A DNA stretch of 64,000 nt from Vibrio gazogenes (GCF_023920225.1 NZ_CP092587.1:1054001-1118000); one strand, 5' to 3'; counted from the stretch's first letter, positions 9,772 through 20,042 are shown. Notes: generated from the letters alone by a model not told the origin. A program made the numbers and translations.

Positions 9772-10413
9772 ATGTCTGATCACAATCAATGCGTCATTAT
9801 AGGGATTGCTGGCGCTTCTGCCTCAGGGAAAAGTCTTATCGCGAGTACCATCTACCGTGAATTGCGAGCCAAAGTCGGTGACCACCAAATCGGTGTGATT
9901 ACCGAAGATCGCTACTATAAGGATCAAAATCATCTGAGTATGGAGCAACGGGTCAAAACCAATTATGACCATCCGAGTGCGTTGGACCATGATTTATTAT
10001 GTGAACATTTACAGCAATTGGTTCGTGGAGAGTCGGTTGATGTCCCCGAATATAGTTATACCGAACATACCCGCACAGACAATACGCAGCGTATGAATCC
10101 GAAAAAGGTCATCATCCTGGAAGGGATTCTGTTGTTAACTGAGCCGCGTCTGAGAGAATTAATGCATGCGACTATTTTTATGGATACACCTTTAGATATT
10201 TGTCTGCTGCGTCGCGTGAAACGTGATGTTGAAGAGCGGGGACGAACGCTGGATTCGGTGTTGAAACAGTATCAGGAAACGGTCAGACCGATGTTTTTAC
10301 AGTTTATCGAGCCGTCTAAACAGTATGCAGACATCATTGTTCCGCGTGGTGGGAAAAACCGGATTGCTATCGATGTGTTGAAAGCTCATATCGCCAAGTT
10401 GCTCAAGTCCTGA
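9772..10413 (+). CDS. udk: Uridine kinase
   Basis: Phosphorylates uridine and cytidine to UMP and CMP in pyrimidine salvage. It is 213 residues, the standard length. The P-loop is GASASGKS at residues 14-21; EDRYYKDQ and [12 protein letters not shown] are substrate-site signatures and [12 protein letters not shown] is the lid segment. A TATAAT hexamer at 9718-9723 may be its -10 box, though no good -35 is present. A terminator lies 35 bases after the stop. Together with udp this window encodes two arms of uridine salvage, in separate transcription units. Confidence 0.97.
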   Translation: MSDHNQCVIIGIAGASASGKSLIASTIYRELRAKVGDHQIGVITEDRYYKDQNHLSMEQRVKTNYDHPSALDHDLLCEHLQQLVRGESVDVPEYSYTEHTRTDNTQRMNPKKVIILEGILLLTEPRLRELMHATIFMDTPLDICLLRRVKRDVEERGRTLDSVLKQYQETVRPMFLQFIEPSKQYADIIVPRGGKNRIAIDVLKAHIAKLLKS

Positions 10414-10447
10414 ACCGGGTATTGCACTGACTTTCTGTTGATTACGG

Positions 10448-10478
10448 AAATGGCACCTGACAGCGTGCCATTTTTTAT
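10448..10478 (+). terminator. Rho-independent terminator after udk
   Basis: AAATGGCAC (10448-10456) pairs with GTGCCATTT (10465-10473) around an eight-base loop, followed by a T-rich tail. Confidence 0.9.
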
Positions 10479-10736
10479 TCTCCCCGCCAGATAAACACTT
10501 CCATCATATGATGATGCCCTCAATGGTGCATGACGATGAAACAATTATTTCTCTATTGAGCCGCATTTTTTGACATGAGTCTGACGTTGAGCAGAGCGAG
10601 ACAAAGTGCATATGGTTGTCATTTGATTATAAAATACCTATCTTAAGAAACATTCTTATCGATCAACGGTCTTAGTTCTCTCTAAGAGAGCAGGAAAATG
10701 AGTGATCCGAAAAATAAGTGATCAGGAAAATTGCCA
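10479..10736. other. udk-asmA intergenic region with a seven-codon leader frame
   Basis: Contains the presumed asmA promoter. A mini-frame ATG-AGT-GAT-CCG-AAA-AAT-AAG-TGA runs from 10698 to 10721, and CAGGAAAAT occurs both before it (10691) and before asmA (10722). Whether the mini-frame is translated is unknown. Confidence 0.35.
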
Positions 10737-12875
10737 ATGAAAAAATTACTCCTCACGGTTGTGATAATTTGCGCTGTGATTGCCGCTGGCATCATCACAT
10801 TAGTCACCGTCGTTGACCCGAATCAGTTCAAGCCGCTGATTGTTGAACAAACGAAAAAAGCAACGGGAATGGATGTTGTGATTGGCGGTGATATCCGCTG
10901 GCAGTTTTTCCCTGCGATTGGTTTTCAGGTTGATGATGTATCGCTGAAAAATCCAACAGGCTTTCAGCGACAAAACTTACTGCATGTGTCACACCTGTCT
11001 ATTGATGTGGCGGTGATGCCACTTCTGGATAAAGAGTTAGACATCGGCAGTATCAATCTGGACGGTGCTGATATTCAGATCGAAACCTTGCGGGACGGTA
11101 CCACCAATTTAGATCGTCTGCTCCATCAACAGCAAGCACAGCAAACGGACACGGCGAAGCCGACCGATGCTGCCACGCCTGAGCAGCAGACATCAACGGA
11201 TTCAACTCAGTCGACTGAAAAGGCGCAGCCATGGCAGGTTAGCGTGGCTGGCGTCGATATCCGCGAAGCTCGTATCGCGGTACTCAATGAGGCTCAGCCA
11301 GAAAATCAACTCTCGCTTGATGATGTGAATCTGACGGTGAGTGCTTTTGCCCCAAACCAGTGGACGACATTTTCTTGGTCTGTCCAGGGGAAACGGGCCG
11401 TGCAACAATTCTCGGTCGCGGGAGAGGGCGACTTTCGTTTATCCGCTGATTATCGCCACTATGCGCTACGCCAGATATCGGTGAAGGGCAGTTATCAGGA
11501 TGAAACGAACGATATACGTACTCTGACGTTGTCTTTACCGATGTTCGAAGTCGGTCAGGATGCACCGTTTGAGGTGGCTGTTGCAGGTAAACTTGCCGAC
11601 AATGACATCGATTTTAGCGGGAAAGGCACATTGAATCTGGATGCACAGTATCAGTATGTTCGGGTCAATGGGTTGGATACGCAATTAAAGCTGACTGGCG
11701 CGCAACTGCCCGTGAGTCCGTTATCGGTTGCGGTGCAGGGAAATCTTCGGATGAATCTGCCTGAAAGCCAGTTGGATATGAGCGATTTAAAACTACAAGT
11801 GGCGGATGTGAAATTACAAGGGAACACGTCGCTTCATTTGGGGAATAAGCCTGCGATTCATTTCCGGCTTCAGGGTGATCAGATTGATCTCAGTCCATTT
11901 TTACCACCAGCAACGGACACTGCTGCTGCCACACAAGAGGAGACATCGGCTCAAGCTGCGGTGGCTGCTGCGAATTCGTCGACACAAGCCGCATCGACTC
12001 AAGAACCGGATCTGACTGCGCTCAAAGCATTTGATCTCGACGGGACGTTAAATATTGCCGGGCTCAAAGCGCAGAAACTGGCGTTAAACAACTTAGGGAT
12101 CAAAGTGAATCTGCGACATGGCGTGCTGACACTTGCTGAGTTACAGGCCGATTTATATCAAGGCCATTTACAAGGGAGTGGTGTCCTCAATGCTAGCGTG
12201 GCACCTGCGACTTATCAGATGCAGCAGTCTTTGCAAGGGATTCAGATCCAACCGGTGTTAAAAGCGGTGGCTGATAATGATCGTCTTGAAGGTCAAGGTT
12301 CAGTCGAACTTGATCTGCACGGCCGGGGTTTAAGTGAAAAACGCCTTAAAGAGAACATTGCCGGGACAGTGAAAGTTCAATTGCAAGATGGTGCGGTCAA
12401 CGGTATCAATGTTGCTCAAGTCATTCGTCAGGGCTACGCCAAACTGAAAGGCAAACTGTTGGATGACACTGAAAGTGTACAGAAAACAGACTTTAGTGCC
12501 GCCAGTGCGACACTCCACTTAAGCCAAGGTGTGGCCACCATCAAAGAGAGCGCGTTACAGTCTCCGCTATTGCGTGTGCATACCCAAGGTGACGTGAATT
12601 ACGTGGCGCAAACCGTAGATGTGGTTGTTCGTGCATCGATTGTCGGGACGTTGAAAGGCCAAGGCGGAAAAGACATCAATGAGCTGAAAGATGTCACTAT
12701 TCCGATTCAGGTCAAGGGAAGCTGGACACAACCTCAATATAAGCTGGTGTTCGATGATGTTGCGAAACAAAAAGTGCAGAAAGAACTCGACAGAGGTTTG
12801 GAAAAACTGGATGGCAAAATCAAAGATGAGCGTACCAAGAAAGCGCTGAACAAGCTGCTTAAGGGACTTTTTTAG
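10737..12875 (+). CDS. asmA: AsmA family protein
   Basis: Large envelope protein of 712 residues with an N-terminal transmembrane anchor (KKLLLTVVIICAVIAAGIIT) and a long periplasmic part. AsmA-like proteins are thought to bridge the inner and outer membranes and move phospholipids. The DPNQFKPLIVEQTKKATGMD start and the C-terminal AsmA_2-type region (NAVAPATYQM-like fold, KGQGGKDINELKDVTIPIQVKG) are recognisable. Two low-complexity Gln/Thr/Ala/Ser linkers lie near residues 120-165 and 385-420. It is longer than E. coli AsmA mainly because of these linkers. ATG 10737 is preferred to the in-frame TTG at 10731. Confidence 0.92.
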   Translation: MKKLLLTVVIICAVIAAGIITLVTVVDPNQFKPLIVEQTKKATGMDVVIGGDIRWQFFPAIGFQVDDVSLKNPTGFQRQNLLHVSHLSIDVAVMPLLDKELDIGSINLDGADIQIETLRDGTTNLDRLLHQQQAQQTDTAKPTDAATPEQQTSTDSTQSTEKAQPWQVSVAGVDIREARIAVLNEAQPENQLSLDDVNLTVSAFAPNQWTTFSWSVQGKRAVQQFSVAGEGDFRLSADYRHYALRQISVKGSYQDETNDIRTLTLSLPMFEVGQDAPFEVAVAGKLADNDIDFSGKGTLNLDAQYQYVRVNGLDTQLKLTGAQLPVSPLSVAVQGNLRMNLPESQLDMSDLKLQVADVKLQGNTSLHLGNKPAIHFRLQGDQIDLSPFLPPATDTAAATQEETSAQAAVAAANSSTQAASTQEPDLTALKAFDLDGTLNIAGLKAQKLALNNLGIKVNLRHGVLTLAELQADLYQGHLQGSGVLNASVAPATYQMQQSLQGIQIQPVLKAVADNDRLEGQGSVELDLHGRGLSEKRLKENIAGTVKVQLQDGAVNGINVAQVIRQGYAKLKGKLLDDTESVQKTDFSAASATLHLSQGVATIKESALQSPLLRVHTQGDVNYVAQTVDVVVRASIVGTLKGQGGKDINELKDVTIPIQVKGSWTQPQYKLVFDDVAKQKVQKELDRGLEKLDGKIKDERTKKALNKLLKGLF

Positions 12876-12941
12876 CATGTTCTCGCCCAAGCGCAAATCC
12901 GTGATTCCAATATGATGGCTAAGTGACGATCAAGTTGCGCT

Positions 12942-12975
12942 AAAAAACAAGGACAGGCTAAAACCTGTCCTTGTT
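12942..12975 (-). terminator. Rho-independent terminator between asmA and btuR, better for btuR
   Basis: AACAAGGACAGG (12946-12957) and CCTGTCCTTGTT (12964-12975) form a 12-bp stem. Read leftward it is followed by T residues (the A-run at 12942-12947), fitting btuR. Read rightward the tail is poor. Confidence 0.88.
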
Positions 12976-12998
12976 GCGTTGTTTGCATCGGGTCACTG

Positions 12999-13604
12999 TT
13001 ACCAGTCGATCCCTTGCTGCGCTTTTACACCCGCTTGAAAAGCGTGTTTGACGTTTTTAACTTCTGAAACAGTATCTGCCAGATCAAGCAGTTCTCGATG
13101 TGCACCACGTCCGGTAATGATGACCGTTTGCATCGGAGGCCGTTGTTGCAGTGCGGTGAGAACCTCTTCCAGTGCCACGTAGCCATAACTGACCATATAT
13201 GTCAGCTCATCTAACAAGACCACGTTGAGCGTTTCATCTTGCAACATCTGTTGGCATTGTTCCCACACGGCCTGTGCGGCAGCGGTATCCGTATCTTTAT
13301 TCTGGGTTTCCCAAGTGAACCCGGTTGCCATGACATGAAATGTGACGCCCAATTTTTCCAGTAGGTTGCGTTCTCCGTTATCCCATGTGCCTTTTATAAA
13401 CTGTGCCACGCCGCAATTCAGACCATGTCCGACGGCTCTGGCAACCGTACCGAAACCGGATGTTGACTTGCCTTTTCCATTGCCGGTAATCACGATCACG
13501 ATCCCGCGTTCTTCGGTTGCTGATGCAATTTTTGCATCAACTTTTTCTTTGATTCGTTGCTGGCGTGCCTGATAACGATCAGATTGGTTATCTTCATTTG
13601 ACAT
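12999..13604 (-). CDS. btuR: Corrinoid (cob(I)alamin) adenosyltransferase, CobA/BtuR type
   Basis: Transfers the 5'-deoxyadenosyl group of ATP to reduced corrinoids to make adenosylcobalamin. It is 201 residues with the reversed-orientation P-loop GNGKGKST at residues 41-48 and the conserved GVAQFIKG, NVVLLDELTYMV and TGRGAHREL segments. This is the cytoplasmic salvage enzyme, usually named btuR or cobA (cobO in cobalamin makers). It converges on asmA and is divergent from the phosphatase gene. Adenosylcobalamin is also the chromophore of LitR/CarH regulators, relevant to the operator found at 30802. Confidence 0.95.
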   Translation of the reverse strand: MSNEDNQSDRYQARQQRIKEKVDAKIASATEERGIVIVITGNGKGKSTSGFGTVARAVGHGLNCGVAQFIKGTWDNGERNLLEKLGVTFHVMATGFTWETQNKDTDTAAAQAVWEQCQQMLQDETLNVVLLDELTYMVSYGYVALEEVLTALQQRPPMQTVIITGRGAHRELLDLADTVSEVKNVKHAFQAGVKAQQGIDW

Positions 13605-13824
13605 GGTGTCAGATTCCTATTTCATGGGCGCAATAGCGGTATCATAGCGTAATGATGCGATTGCAAAAACCATAGCTTCAGTATGGTCAGTCCTAACAGG
13701 ATGAGCCACCGGCAAACTTGGTCATTGGCTTGAAACTTGTTCGCTTAAAAACTGCGAATTTGATACCAGCATGTAACTCAAGTACGATTCAATCAATCAC
13801 AAGCAATCATCACAAGGGTCATCC

Positions 13825-14286
13825 ATGCGTCAACATAAACAATCAATTCTGGTGGTCTGTATGGGCAACATTTGTCGTTCTCCGACAGGAGAAGCCGTGC
13901 TCAAAGCGAAAGCTGCGCAAATGGGCATCGCGGTTGACGTCGATTCTGCCGGAACCATTGCTTACCATCAGGGGAACCCACCGGACCGCCGGGCGCGAAT
14001 GGCCGGAGAACAACGCGGCTATAGTTTTGCCGGGATGAGCGCCAGACAAGTGACAAGCGATGACTTCGCACGGTTTGATATGATTCTTGCCGCCGATCGG
14101 GATAACCTCGCTGATTTACAGGCCAGATGTCCCGCAGAGCACCAACATAAGTTATCGCTGTTTCTCAGTCACGGTCAGTCAACAGAAGATGAAATACCGG
14201 ACCCTTATTATGGCGGCGATGCCGGATTTGAACGGGTGTTAGATTTGTTGGAAGAGTCAGCAGAAGCAGTGTTAAGAAAGTTATAA
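13825..14286 (+). CDS. Low-molecular-weight protein tyrosine phosphatase
   Basis: Cytoplasmic phosphatase of 153 residues. The active-site loop CMGNICRS (Cys12, Arg18) near the N-terminus fits the CX5R signature of LMW-PTPs, and the general acid Asp lies in IPDPYYGG toward the C-terminus. Related enzymes (Wzb, Etp, YfkJ, YwlE) dephosphorylate tyrosine or arginine residues. No BY-kinase or capsule gene is nearby, so it is probably a housekeeping type. A strong terminator follows. Confidence 0.94.
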   Translation: MRQHKQSILVVCMGNICRSPTGEAVLKAKAAQMGIAVDVDSAGTIAYHQGNPPDRRARMAGEQRGYSFAGMSARQVTSDDFARFDMILAADRDNLADLQARCPAEHQHKLSLFLSHGQSTEDEIPDPYYGGDAGFERVLDLLEESAEAVLRKL

Positions 14287-14300
14287 TCCGCACCGGATAA

Positions 14301-14327
14301 AAAAATCCGCCAGAGCGGCGGATTTTT
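14301..14327. terminator. Bidirectional terminator between the phosphatase gene and fadL
   Basis: AAAAATCCGCC (14301-14311) and GGCGGATTTTT (14317-14327) form a symmetric hairpin flanked by A and T runs, working in both directions between convergent genes. Confidence 0.92.
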
Positions 14328-14355
14328 GTGTTTATACGGCGGACAATATCAGGTC

Positions 14356-15615
14356 TTAGAAGCTGCGGCTGTATTGTAGTCCCAGTAGGACTGCGTCAGC
14401 ATGTGTAGTGCCGGTGATCTTGCCGAAACTCGATTCTTCAGTGACGGAGATATCTTCACCGATTAAGTAAGTGAAGCCGAAATCGATATTCGATTTTTCA
14501 TCCAAGTGATAGGTGAAACCGGCCGAAAGCCACTGGCGATCCGAATCAGGTACAGAGATCGAGCGGACATCGTCTTGTGCACTGGTGTCGTACATATAGC
14601 CGGCACGGAGTGTCCAGGTCTGGTTCAGGAAGTAGGTGCCACCCAGCGAATAATGCCAGCCATCTTTCCACTGATAACTATTAATCGTGCCACTGGTCTC
14701 GGCTGCGAGGACATCGAATTCAGACCACTTGATCCACTGAATACTATAGTGAACAGCGTAATCGTCATTCAAACGGTGATAACCGGAGAATTCGGCAAAA
14801 TCAGGCAGCGGCATCACGACTGTATCAGAGATACTGCCACTGGCTTGGGTGTACTTTGCCGATTCAACATCGCCATCCGCTTTGAGATCCGGGCTGTAGT
14901 GATAGTCGACACCAAAACGGTTGCTCTCATTATATTCGTATACGGCACCCAAGTTATAGCCGACAGCCCAGCCGTCGGCATCAAGGTCAGTACCGACACC
15001 TGAGCTTACGTTTGCTGTTTTTACTGCTACTTGTGCCTGCGGACTGAGTGGGCGTTTGAACTTACCTTGTCCGTAGATCAGATCCAAACCGGCACCAAGA
15101 CTCCATTGTTCATTGATTCGATAAGAACCGACCACACCGAAGTTGAAACTTTTCACATCGGTTTTTCCACCGAATTCGTATCCGGCATAGCCATCGTCAA
15201 ATTCAGTTTTAGTCCCGAAATTTGAATAGGCGTTGAGCCCCCAGGCAAATTTTTCATTGACTGGGACGACGAGATAGATGTTCGGTGCAAACGATGTGTC
15301 ACCCGCACCAGAGTAGTTGGCATTACTTTGGGTTTTGGCGATCTTATTGGTGTAGGTTGCATCGTCCACATCAATCAGTGTGGTGATGCTTTCAACACCA
15401 AGTGACAGGGAAACATCATCAAACAGAGCCATGGCTGCTGGGTTTTTCGCAATAACAGAGGCATTGTCTGCGATGACGGCATCACCAGCGAAAGCACGGC
15501 CAAGTCCGGTCGCTGATTGTGCATTGAGTTGAAAACCTGCGGCAAAGGACTGCTGGGCGGTCACTGATACTGCTACTGCGATCAGGGTTTTCTGAAACAA
15601 GCGCGTCTTGTTCAT
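14356..15615 (-). CDS. fadL: Outer membrane long-chain fatty acid transporter FadL
   Basis: Outer-membrane beta-barrel of 419 residues that admits long-chain fatty acids. A signal peptide of about 25 residues ends QQSFAAG. The mature N-terminus GFQLNAQSATGLGRAFAGDA and the NPAAMALF hatch motif are hallmarks of the FadL/TodX family, and the chain ends in Phe as barrels usually do. Its ribosome-binding site is AAGGAAAT. It is divergent from fadIJ across an 838-base gap, and a FadR-like half-operator lies about 115-130 bases upstream. Exact fatty acid specificity cannot be read. Confidence 0.95.
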   Translation of the reverse strand: MNKTRLFQKTLIAVAVSVTAQQSFAAGFQLNAQSATGLGRAFAGDAVIADNASVIAKNPAAMALFDDVSLSLGVESITTLIDVDDATYTNKIAKTQSNANYSGAGDTSFAPNIYLVVPVNEKFAWGLNAYSNFGTKTEFDDGYAGYEFGGKTDVKSFNFGVVGSYRINEQWSLGAGLDLIYGQGKFKRPLSPQAQVAVKTANVSSGVGTDLDADGWAVGYNLGAVYEYNESNRFGVDYHYSPDLKADGDVESAKYTQASGSISDTVVMPLPDFAEFSGYHRLNDDYAVHYSIQWIKWSEFDVLAAETSGTINSYQWKDGWHYSLGGTYFLNQTWTLRAGYMYDTSAQDDVRSISVPDSDRQWLSAGFTYHLDEKSNIDFGFTYLIGEDISVTEESSFGKITGTTHADAVLLGLQYSRSF

Positions 15616-15729
15616 AGATAAATTTCCTTTTTTAACGGTCTCTAAATGGACCTTGTCCAGTAAATATCCCTAGTATTATTAGAGTATTTACTTAGTTGGC
15701 GGCTGATACTAGTGACTAGTGTAGGGCAT

Positions 15730-15746
15730 AGAAATCCGACCAGTTT
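15730..15746 (-). promoter_or_regulatory. FadR-like operator upstream of fadL
   Basis: On the minus strand the sequence reads ACTGGTCGGATTTCT, matching the left half and centre of the FadR consensus ACTGGTCNGACCAGT; the right half is degenerate. Its distance from fadL fits a FadR-repressed promoter. Confidence 0.5.
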
Positions 15747-16192
15747 AAATTTATGGTGTAAAATTACTGATCTGGTAGCTATATGGCATGAATTGGGGTG
15801 AAAAAGTTACTTTTTAGAGTATGTGCTCTATCAGAATGAAGTGGTTAAATCATCAAATTGTCATATTTTTAGTGTGGAATTATAGGGTTATATTGATGGA
15901 TGTATCACGTAGAGCCGTTGACCAATTCTTATATGTGGTAAACTTTCATACATTTTTTGGGGCTTTTGCCGTGCTTCTGAAAGAATTTAGGCTTTTTTCT
16001 GTAAATCAAAACAAAATTGATCTATTTCAAAAATTATTCACAGAAAGTCATTATAGTAGCTCATGTCATCTGGTTAGCCGTCAGGTTAACATGTTGAGCA
16101 AGATGACACTTCCTTTTGAAGGCTGACTTTACTTTCTCCTAATCAGGAAACTGATTTTTCAATTGGCGTAAGTTAATTGCTTTATACATTCC

Positions 16193-16221
16193 AACCACAC
16201 AGTTTTGTGTGGTTTTTTTTT
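16193..16221 (+). terminator. Strong orphan terminator in the fadL-fadI gap
   Basis: AACCACACA (16193-16201), four-base loop, TGTGTGGTT (16206-16214), then an unbroken T-run. It reads rightward and no gene precedes it on that strand. Confidence 0.88.
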
Positions 16222-16387
16222 GCTTCAATTTTCATATGAGGATTCACTGCCTGTGTGATAGAAGCATGACTTTCACCCTATTCCCTTTTCACCCGATCAC
16301 CTTTCGTCAGAGAGCGCTGATATTCAAAATGTGCTTAGTCGCTCTTTTTACAAAAGAAAATTTTGCAAAAGAAAATGAAGTGGTTGT

Positions 16388-16416
16388 TTGGCATCTGTTA
16401 ACAATTTAGCTACAAT
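16388..16416 (+). promoter_or_regulatory. Predicted fadIJ promoter
   Basis: TTGGCA at 16388-16393 and TACAAT at 16411-16416 are separated by 17 bases; each matches the sigma-70 consensus at five of six positions. The predicted start site falls inside the FadR-like operator at 16420. Confidence 0.65.
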
Positions 16417-16419
16417 TGC

Positions 16420-16436
16420 AACAGGTCAGACCTCTA
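16420..16436 (+). promoter_or_regulatory. FadR-like operator at the fadIJ promoter
   Basis: AACAGGTCAGACCTCTA has the palindromic core AGGTCAGACCT, resembling FadR sites (TGGTCNGACCA). It lies just after the -10 box, the position expected for repression, and 18 bases before the fadI start. Confidence 0.65.
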
Positions 16437-16453
16437 CTCTATAAGGACATCAT

Positions 16454-17764
16454 ATGGCGACAAAACTATGCCGGACACACGCAGGAGAGCGGGTCGCGAT
16501 TGTGAGCGGTATTCGCACCCCCTTTGCCCGTCAGTGGACAGCGTTCCGCCAGGCTACCGCGATTGAGTTGGGCACGATGGTGGTGAATGAATTACTACAA
16601 CGCACCGGTATCGATAAACAATTGATTGATCAAGTGGTCTTTGGTCAGGTGATTCAAATGCCGGAAGCCCCCAATATTGCTCGGGAAATTGTGCTGAATG
16701 CCGGGTTAGATGTTCATACCGATGCCTACAGTGTGACACGAGCCTGCGCGACAAGCTTGCAGGCATTGACCGCAGCATCAGAAAGTATTCTCAGTGGTCA
16801 CACGGACATTGCAATTGTCGGTGGTGCTGATTCTTCGTCTGTCCTACCCATCGGCGTATCGAAAACATTGGCGTCGGCATTGTTAGCCAGCTCGAAAGCG
16901 AAAACGCTGACAAAAAAGATTCAGGCCTTTAAACGTATAACATTTCGCGATCTATTACCGGTTCCTCCCGCAATCGCCGAGTATTCTACCGGTTTGTCGA
17001 TGGGCGATACGGCTGAACAAATGGCGAAGACTTATCAAATCAGCCGCGAGGATCAGGATGAATTGGCCTTTCAGTCTCATCAGAAAGCGGCCGCAGCTTG
17101 GGCGTCGGGTAAATTGAGCGCTGAAGTGATGACAGCCTATCCGAAGCCTTATCAGGCCGTGCTGGAGCAGGATAATAACTTGCGGGCAGATACCGACCGG
17201 GATGCATATCGCAAATTGCGGCCTGCGTTCGATCGTCGTTTCGGGACGGTCACTGCCGCTAACAGCACGCCCTTAACCGATGGTGCCGCAGCAATGCTGA
17301 TCATGCGCGAGCAGCGCGCGAAAGAATTAGGACTGCCAATCTTAGGCTATCTACGATCCTATGCTTATCAAGCCATCTCGGTCAAACGGGATATGTTGAT
17401 GGGGCCGGCACATGCGACACCGCTTGCTTTAGAAAGAGCAGGGCTGACATTAGCGGATATCTCGTTGATCGAAATGCACGAAGCGTTTGCATCTCAAGTG
17501 CTGGCGAATCTGAAAATGTTTGCCAGCCCGAATTTTGCCAAGCAAATAGGACGCAGTCACCCTATCGGAGAAGTCGATATGACACGACTCAATGTTTCCG
17601 GAGGATCGATTGCGTATGGTCATCCGTTCGCAGCAACCGGTGCCAGACTGGTCACACAATTACTTCACGAGCTGAATCGCAGAAACGGCGGTTTTGGTTT
17701 GGTGACGGCGTGTGCTGCCGGTGGTTTGGGCTCTGCATTGGTACTGGAGGTTGATCATGACTGA
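16454..17764 (+). CDS. fadI: Acetyl-CoA acyltransferase FadI (beta-ketothiolase)
   Basis: Thiolase of 436 residues that releases acetyl-CoA from 3-ketoacyl-CoA, pairing with FadJ in the second beta-oxidation complex. The acylated Cys lies in [10 protein letters not shown], and the C-terminal catalytic residues lie in [16 protein letters not shown] and [12 protein letters not shown]. The [20 protein letters not shown] segment is typical of FadI. AAGGA precedes the ATG. It overlaps fadJ by eight bases. Control by FadR is inferred from the operator just upstream. Confidence 0.96.
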   Translation: MATKLCRTHAGERVAIVSGIRTPFARQWTAFRQATAIELGTMVVNELLQRTGIDKQLIDQVVFGQVIQMPEAPNIAREIVLNAGLDVHTDAYSVTRACATSLQALTAASESILSGHTDIAIVGGADSSSVLPIGVSKTLASALLASSKAKTLTKKIQAFKRITFRDLLPVPPAIAEYSTGLSMGDTAEQMAKTYQISREDQDELAFQSHQKAAAAWASGKLSAEVMTAYPKPYQAVLEQDNNLRADTDRDAYRKLRPAFDRRFGTVTAANSTPLTDGAAAMLIMREQRAKELGLPILGYLRSYAYQAISVKRDMLMGPAHATPLALERAGLTLADISLIEMHEAFASQVLANLKMFASPNFAKQIGRSHPIGEVDMTRLNVSGGSIAYGHPFAATGARLVTQLLHELNRRNGGFGLVTACAAGGLGSALVLEVDHD

Positions 17765-19904
17765 ATTGCATGATTCTGAGCAGAAAAGTTTTCATCTGAC
17801 GATTGAAGATGATCTCGCTTGGCTGGCGTTGGATGTGCCAGAGGAAAGCATGAATACACTGAAAGCATCATTTAGCGATGAGATTGATGCCATTCTGACG
17901 GATTTGTCGCAAGCGGAGCAGCGCGTTAAAGGTTTAGTGATTTATTCCCGTAAACCGGATAATTTTATTGTCGGTGCAGACATCACCATGTTCGAGCAGT
18001 GCCAATCGGCCGAAGATGCTGCGAGTCTGGCAAAGATGGGGCAGGATATTTTTCACAAAATTGAAGCGCTGCCGTTTCCGGTTGTCGCTGCGATTCATGG
18101 CGTATGTCTGGGGGGCGGGCTTGAGCTGGCATTAGCGTGTGATTATCGTGTCTGTAGTGATGACCCAGCCACGGCTTTGGGTTTGCCTGAAGTTCAGTTG
18201 GGTTTGCTACCCGGCTCAGGCGGTACACAACGACTCCCGCGTCTGATCGGATTACTGCCCGCACTCGATCTGATTCTGACGGGTAAAAAAGTCCGCAGTA
18301 AAAAAGCATTGAAACTTGGTCTGGTCAACGCTTGTGTTGCGCAAGATGGGTTATTGAATGCTGCGCGGATGATCATCGAAAAACCGACGGACTTCAAGAT
18401 CCGCTCCGGCTGGAAAAAGCGCTTGACGAAAGGGGTGCTGGCGTTGAAAACCGTCCGCCATTGGGTCATCGAACAGGCTCGCAAGAAAGCACAGGTGAAA
18501 GCGAAGCATCATTATCCTGCGATTGATGCCATTTTGGATGTTATCCGACAAGGTTTAGATGACGGTATGAGTGTCGGACTGAGCAAAGAGTCTCAAACAT
18601 TTGGCCGTTTGGCGATGACCCGCGAATCTCAGGCATTGCGGTCTATTTTTCTCGCCACATCTGCACTCAAACGGGAAATGAAAGCGGATGATCGGGTGAA
18701 AGAGGTTCAACATGTCTCGATTTTAGGTGGTGGACTGATGGGTGCCGGTATCGGCTATGTGACGGTCGATAAGGCGAAAAAAAGACTCAGAGTCAAGGAT
18801 GTCAGTCATCAGGGGGTGCTTCACGCATTTCAGTATATCTATCAACGTTTGAATAAAAAATGTCAGCGCAAGTATCTCTCTGAAGCTGATGTACGGGCAT
18901 CAATGGCGCAGGTCTCTGGCGGGGTCGATTTTTCCGGCTTCGGCGAAACCGATGTTGTGATTGAAGCCGTATTTGAAGATTTGAAACTGAAACAAGAGAT
19001 GGTGTCGTCGGTTGAATCACATACCCGAGAGGACACGATCTTTGCGTCAAATACCTCTTCTTTGCCGATTCATGACATTGCGGCTCATGCTGCCCGGCCA
19101 GAAAATATCGTCGGTTTACACTATTTTAGTCCGGTAGAGAAAATGCCGTTGGTTGAAGTGATCCCTCACCAAGGGACAGCCCCTGAAACGATTGCAACGG
19201 TTGTCCGGTTAGCTTATCAACAAGGGAAAACACCGATCATTGTTCAGGACCAAGCCGGATTTTATGTCAATCGTATTCTCGCCCTCTATATTAATGGGGC
19301 GGTACAGTGTTTGATTGATGGTGAGCCGATCGAAAAAATTGATCAGGCGTTGGTCGATTTCGGCTTTCCGGTTGGTCCGATGACGTTACTTGATGAAGTC
19401 GGGTTTGATGTGGCTTTTAAGATCTCACCGATTCTCGTTCAAGAGTTGGGTGAGCGCTTCCTTACACCGCCAGCATTGGCGCAGCTAATCAGTGATGGAA
19501 GAAAAGGACGGAAATCCGGATTGGGATTTTATCGGTATAAAGGCAAGAAGAAACAGCCGGATCGTTCGATTTACCGTCAGCTAAAAATTCGCGAGCAAGT
19601 TTCACTCAGTCATCACGATATTGCATTGCGCTGTGTACTACCACTCTTGAATGAAGCGGTTATGTGTCTTGACCAATCCGTGATTCGCAATGCTCGTGAC
19701 GGAGATATCGGTGCCATTTTCGGGATTGGTTTCCCGCCATTTTTAGGGGGACCTTTCCGTTATATGGATCAGGTTGGGTTGTCGCAGATTGTCGAGCAAA
19801 TGCAGACGCTGTCTGGTGATCTTTGTCAGCCATGTCCTGCGTTAATGGCGCGTCTGGAGCATCAGCAACTGTTTTATTCAGAGGAGAGTCCGGAGACAAA
19901 ATAA
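17757..19904 (+). CDS. fadJ: Fatty acid oxidation complex alpha subunit FadJ
   Basis: Bifunctional protein of 715 residues: N-terminal enoyl-CoA hydratase/isomerase ([18 protein letters not shown], then [20 protein letters not shown]) and C-terminal 3-hydroxyacyl-CoA dehydrogenase with the NAD-binding [11 protein letters not shown] around residue 325 and the [15 protein letters not shown] segment. The ATG at 17757 overlaps the fadI stop and continues a frame that is also open upstream. Gene order fadI-fadJ matches other gammaproteobacteria. Forms a heterotetramer with FadI. Confidence 0.96.
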   Translation: MTELHDSEQKSFHLTIEDDLAWLALDVPEESMNTLKASFSDEIDAILTDLSQAEQRVKGLVIYSRKPDNFIVGADITMFEQCQSAEDAASLAKMGQDIFHKIEALPFPVVAAIHGVCLGGGLELALACDYRVCSDDPATALGLPEVQLGLLPGSGGTQRLPRLIGLLPALDLILTGKKVRSKKALKLGLVNACVAQDGLLNAARMIIEKPTDFKIRSGWKKRLTKGVLALKTVRHWVIEQARKKAQVKAKHHYPAIDAILDVIRQGLDDGMSVGLSKESQTFGRLAMTRESQALRSIFLATSALKREMKADDRVKEVQHVSILGGGLMGAGIGYVTVDKAKKRLRVKDVSHQGVLHAFQYIYQRLNKKCQRKYLSEADVRASMAQVSGGVDFSGFGETDVVIEAVFEDLKLKQEMVSSVESHTREDTIFASNTSSLPIHDIAAHAARPENIVGLHYFSPVEKMPLVEVIPHQGTAPETIATVVRLAYQQGKTPIIVQDQAGFYVNRILALYINGAVQCLIDGEPIEKIDQALVDFGFPVGPMTLLDEVGFDVAFKISPILVQELGERFLTPPALAQLISDGRKGRKSGLGFYRYKGKKKQPDRSIYRQLKIREQVSLSHHDIALRCVLPLLNEAVMCLDQSVIRNARDGDIGAIFGIGFPPFLGGPFRYMDQVGLSQIVEQMQTLSGDLCQPCPALMARLEHQQLFYSEESPETK

Positions 19905-20042
19905 CAGGGCGGTTGATAGCCCATGCTTGAGTCGGACAAATATGTGTGTGTTGCTGCGACTCTTCCGGAGAACAATTGGAGTGGTAATAAAGCTAGTGTA
20001 TGCTAACTTGGATTGTCAAACTGTTGGCTAAAAGGACGAAAA

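Larger units (their letters stand above)
15616..16387. other. Long fadL-fadI intergenic region with orphan terminators
   Basis: About 770 AT-rich bases with no convincing coding gene. A frame at 15821-16126 has no ribosome-binding site, no family resemblance and biased composition. Contents: fadL promoter region, FadR-like site at 15730-15746, small hairpin-plus-T structure at 16141-16159, and a strong terminator at 16193-16221. The terminators, reading right with no gene before them, suggest a small RNA. Confidence 0.5.

Noticed and set aside
15821..16126. 101-residue open frame in the fadL-fadI gap
   Set aside because: No ribosome-binding site, aromatic- and hydrophobic-rich composition as in AT-rich non-coding DNA, and no recognisable family.
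16209..16409. 66-residue open frame before fadI
   Set aside because: It starts in the terminator T-run and overlaps the promoter region of fadI; no family resemblance.
16470..16485. GGACACACGC at the start of fadI resembles the GTGTGTCC repeat
   Set aside because: It codes for RTHAG at a position where other FadI proteins have a similar residue pattern with no length difference, and the flanks do not match the repeat. Probably chance.
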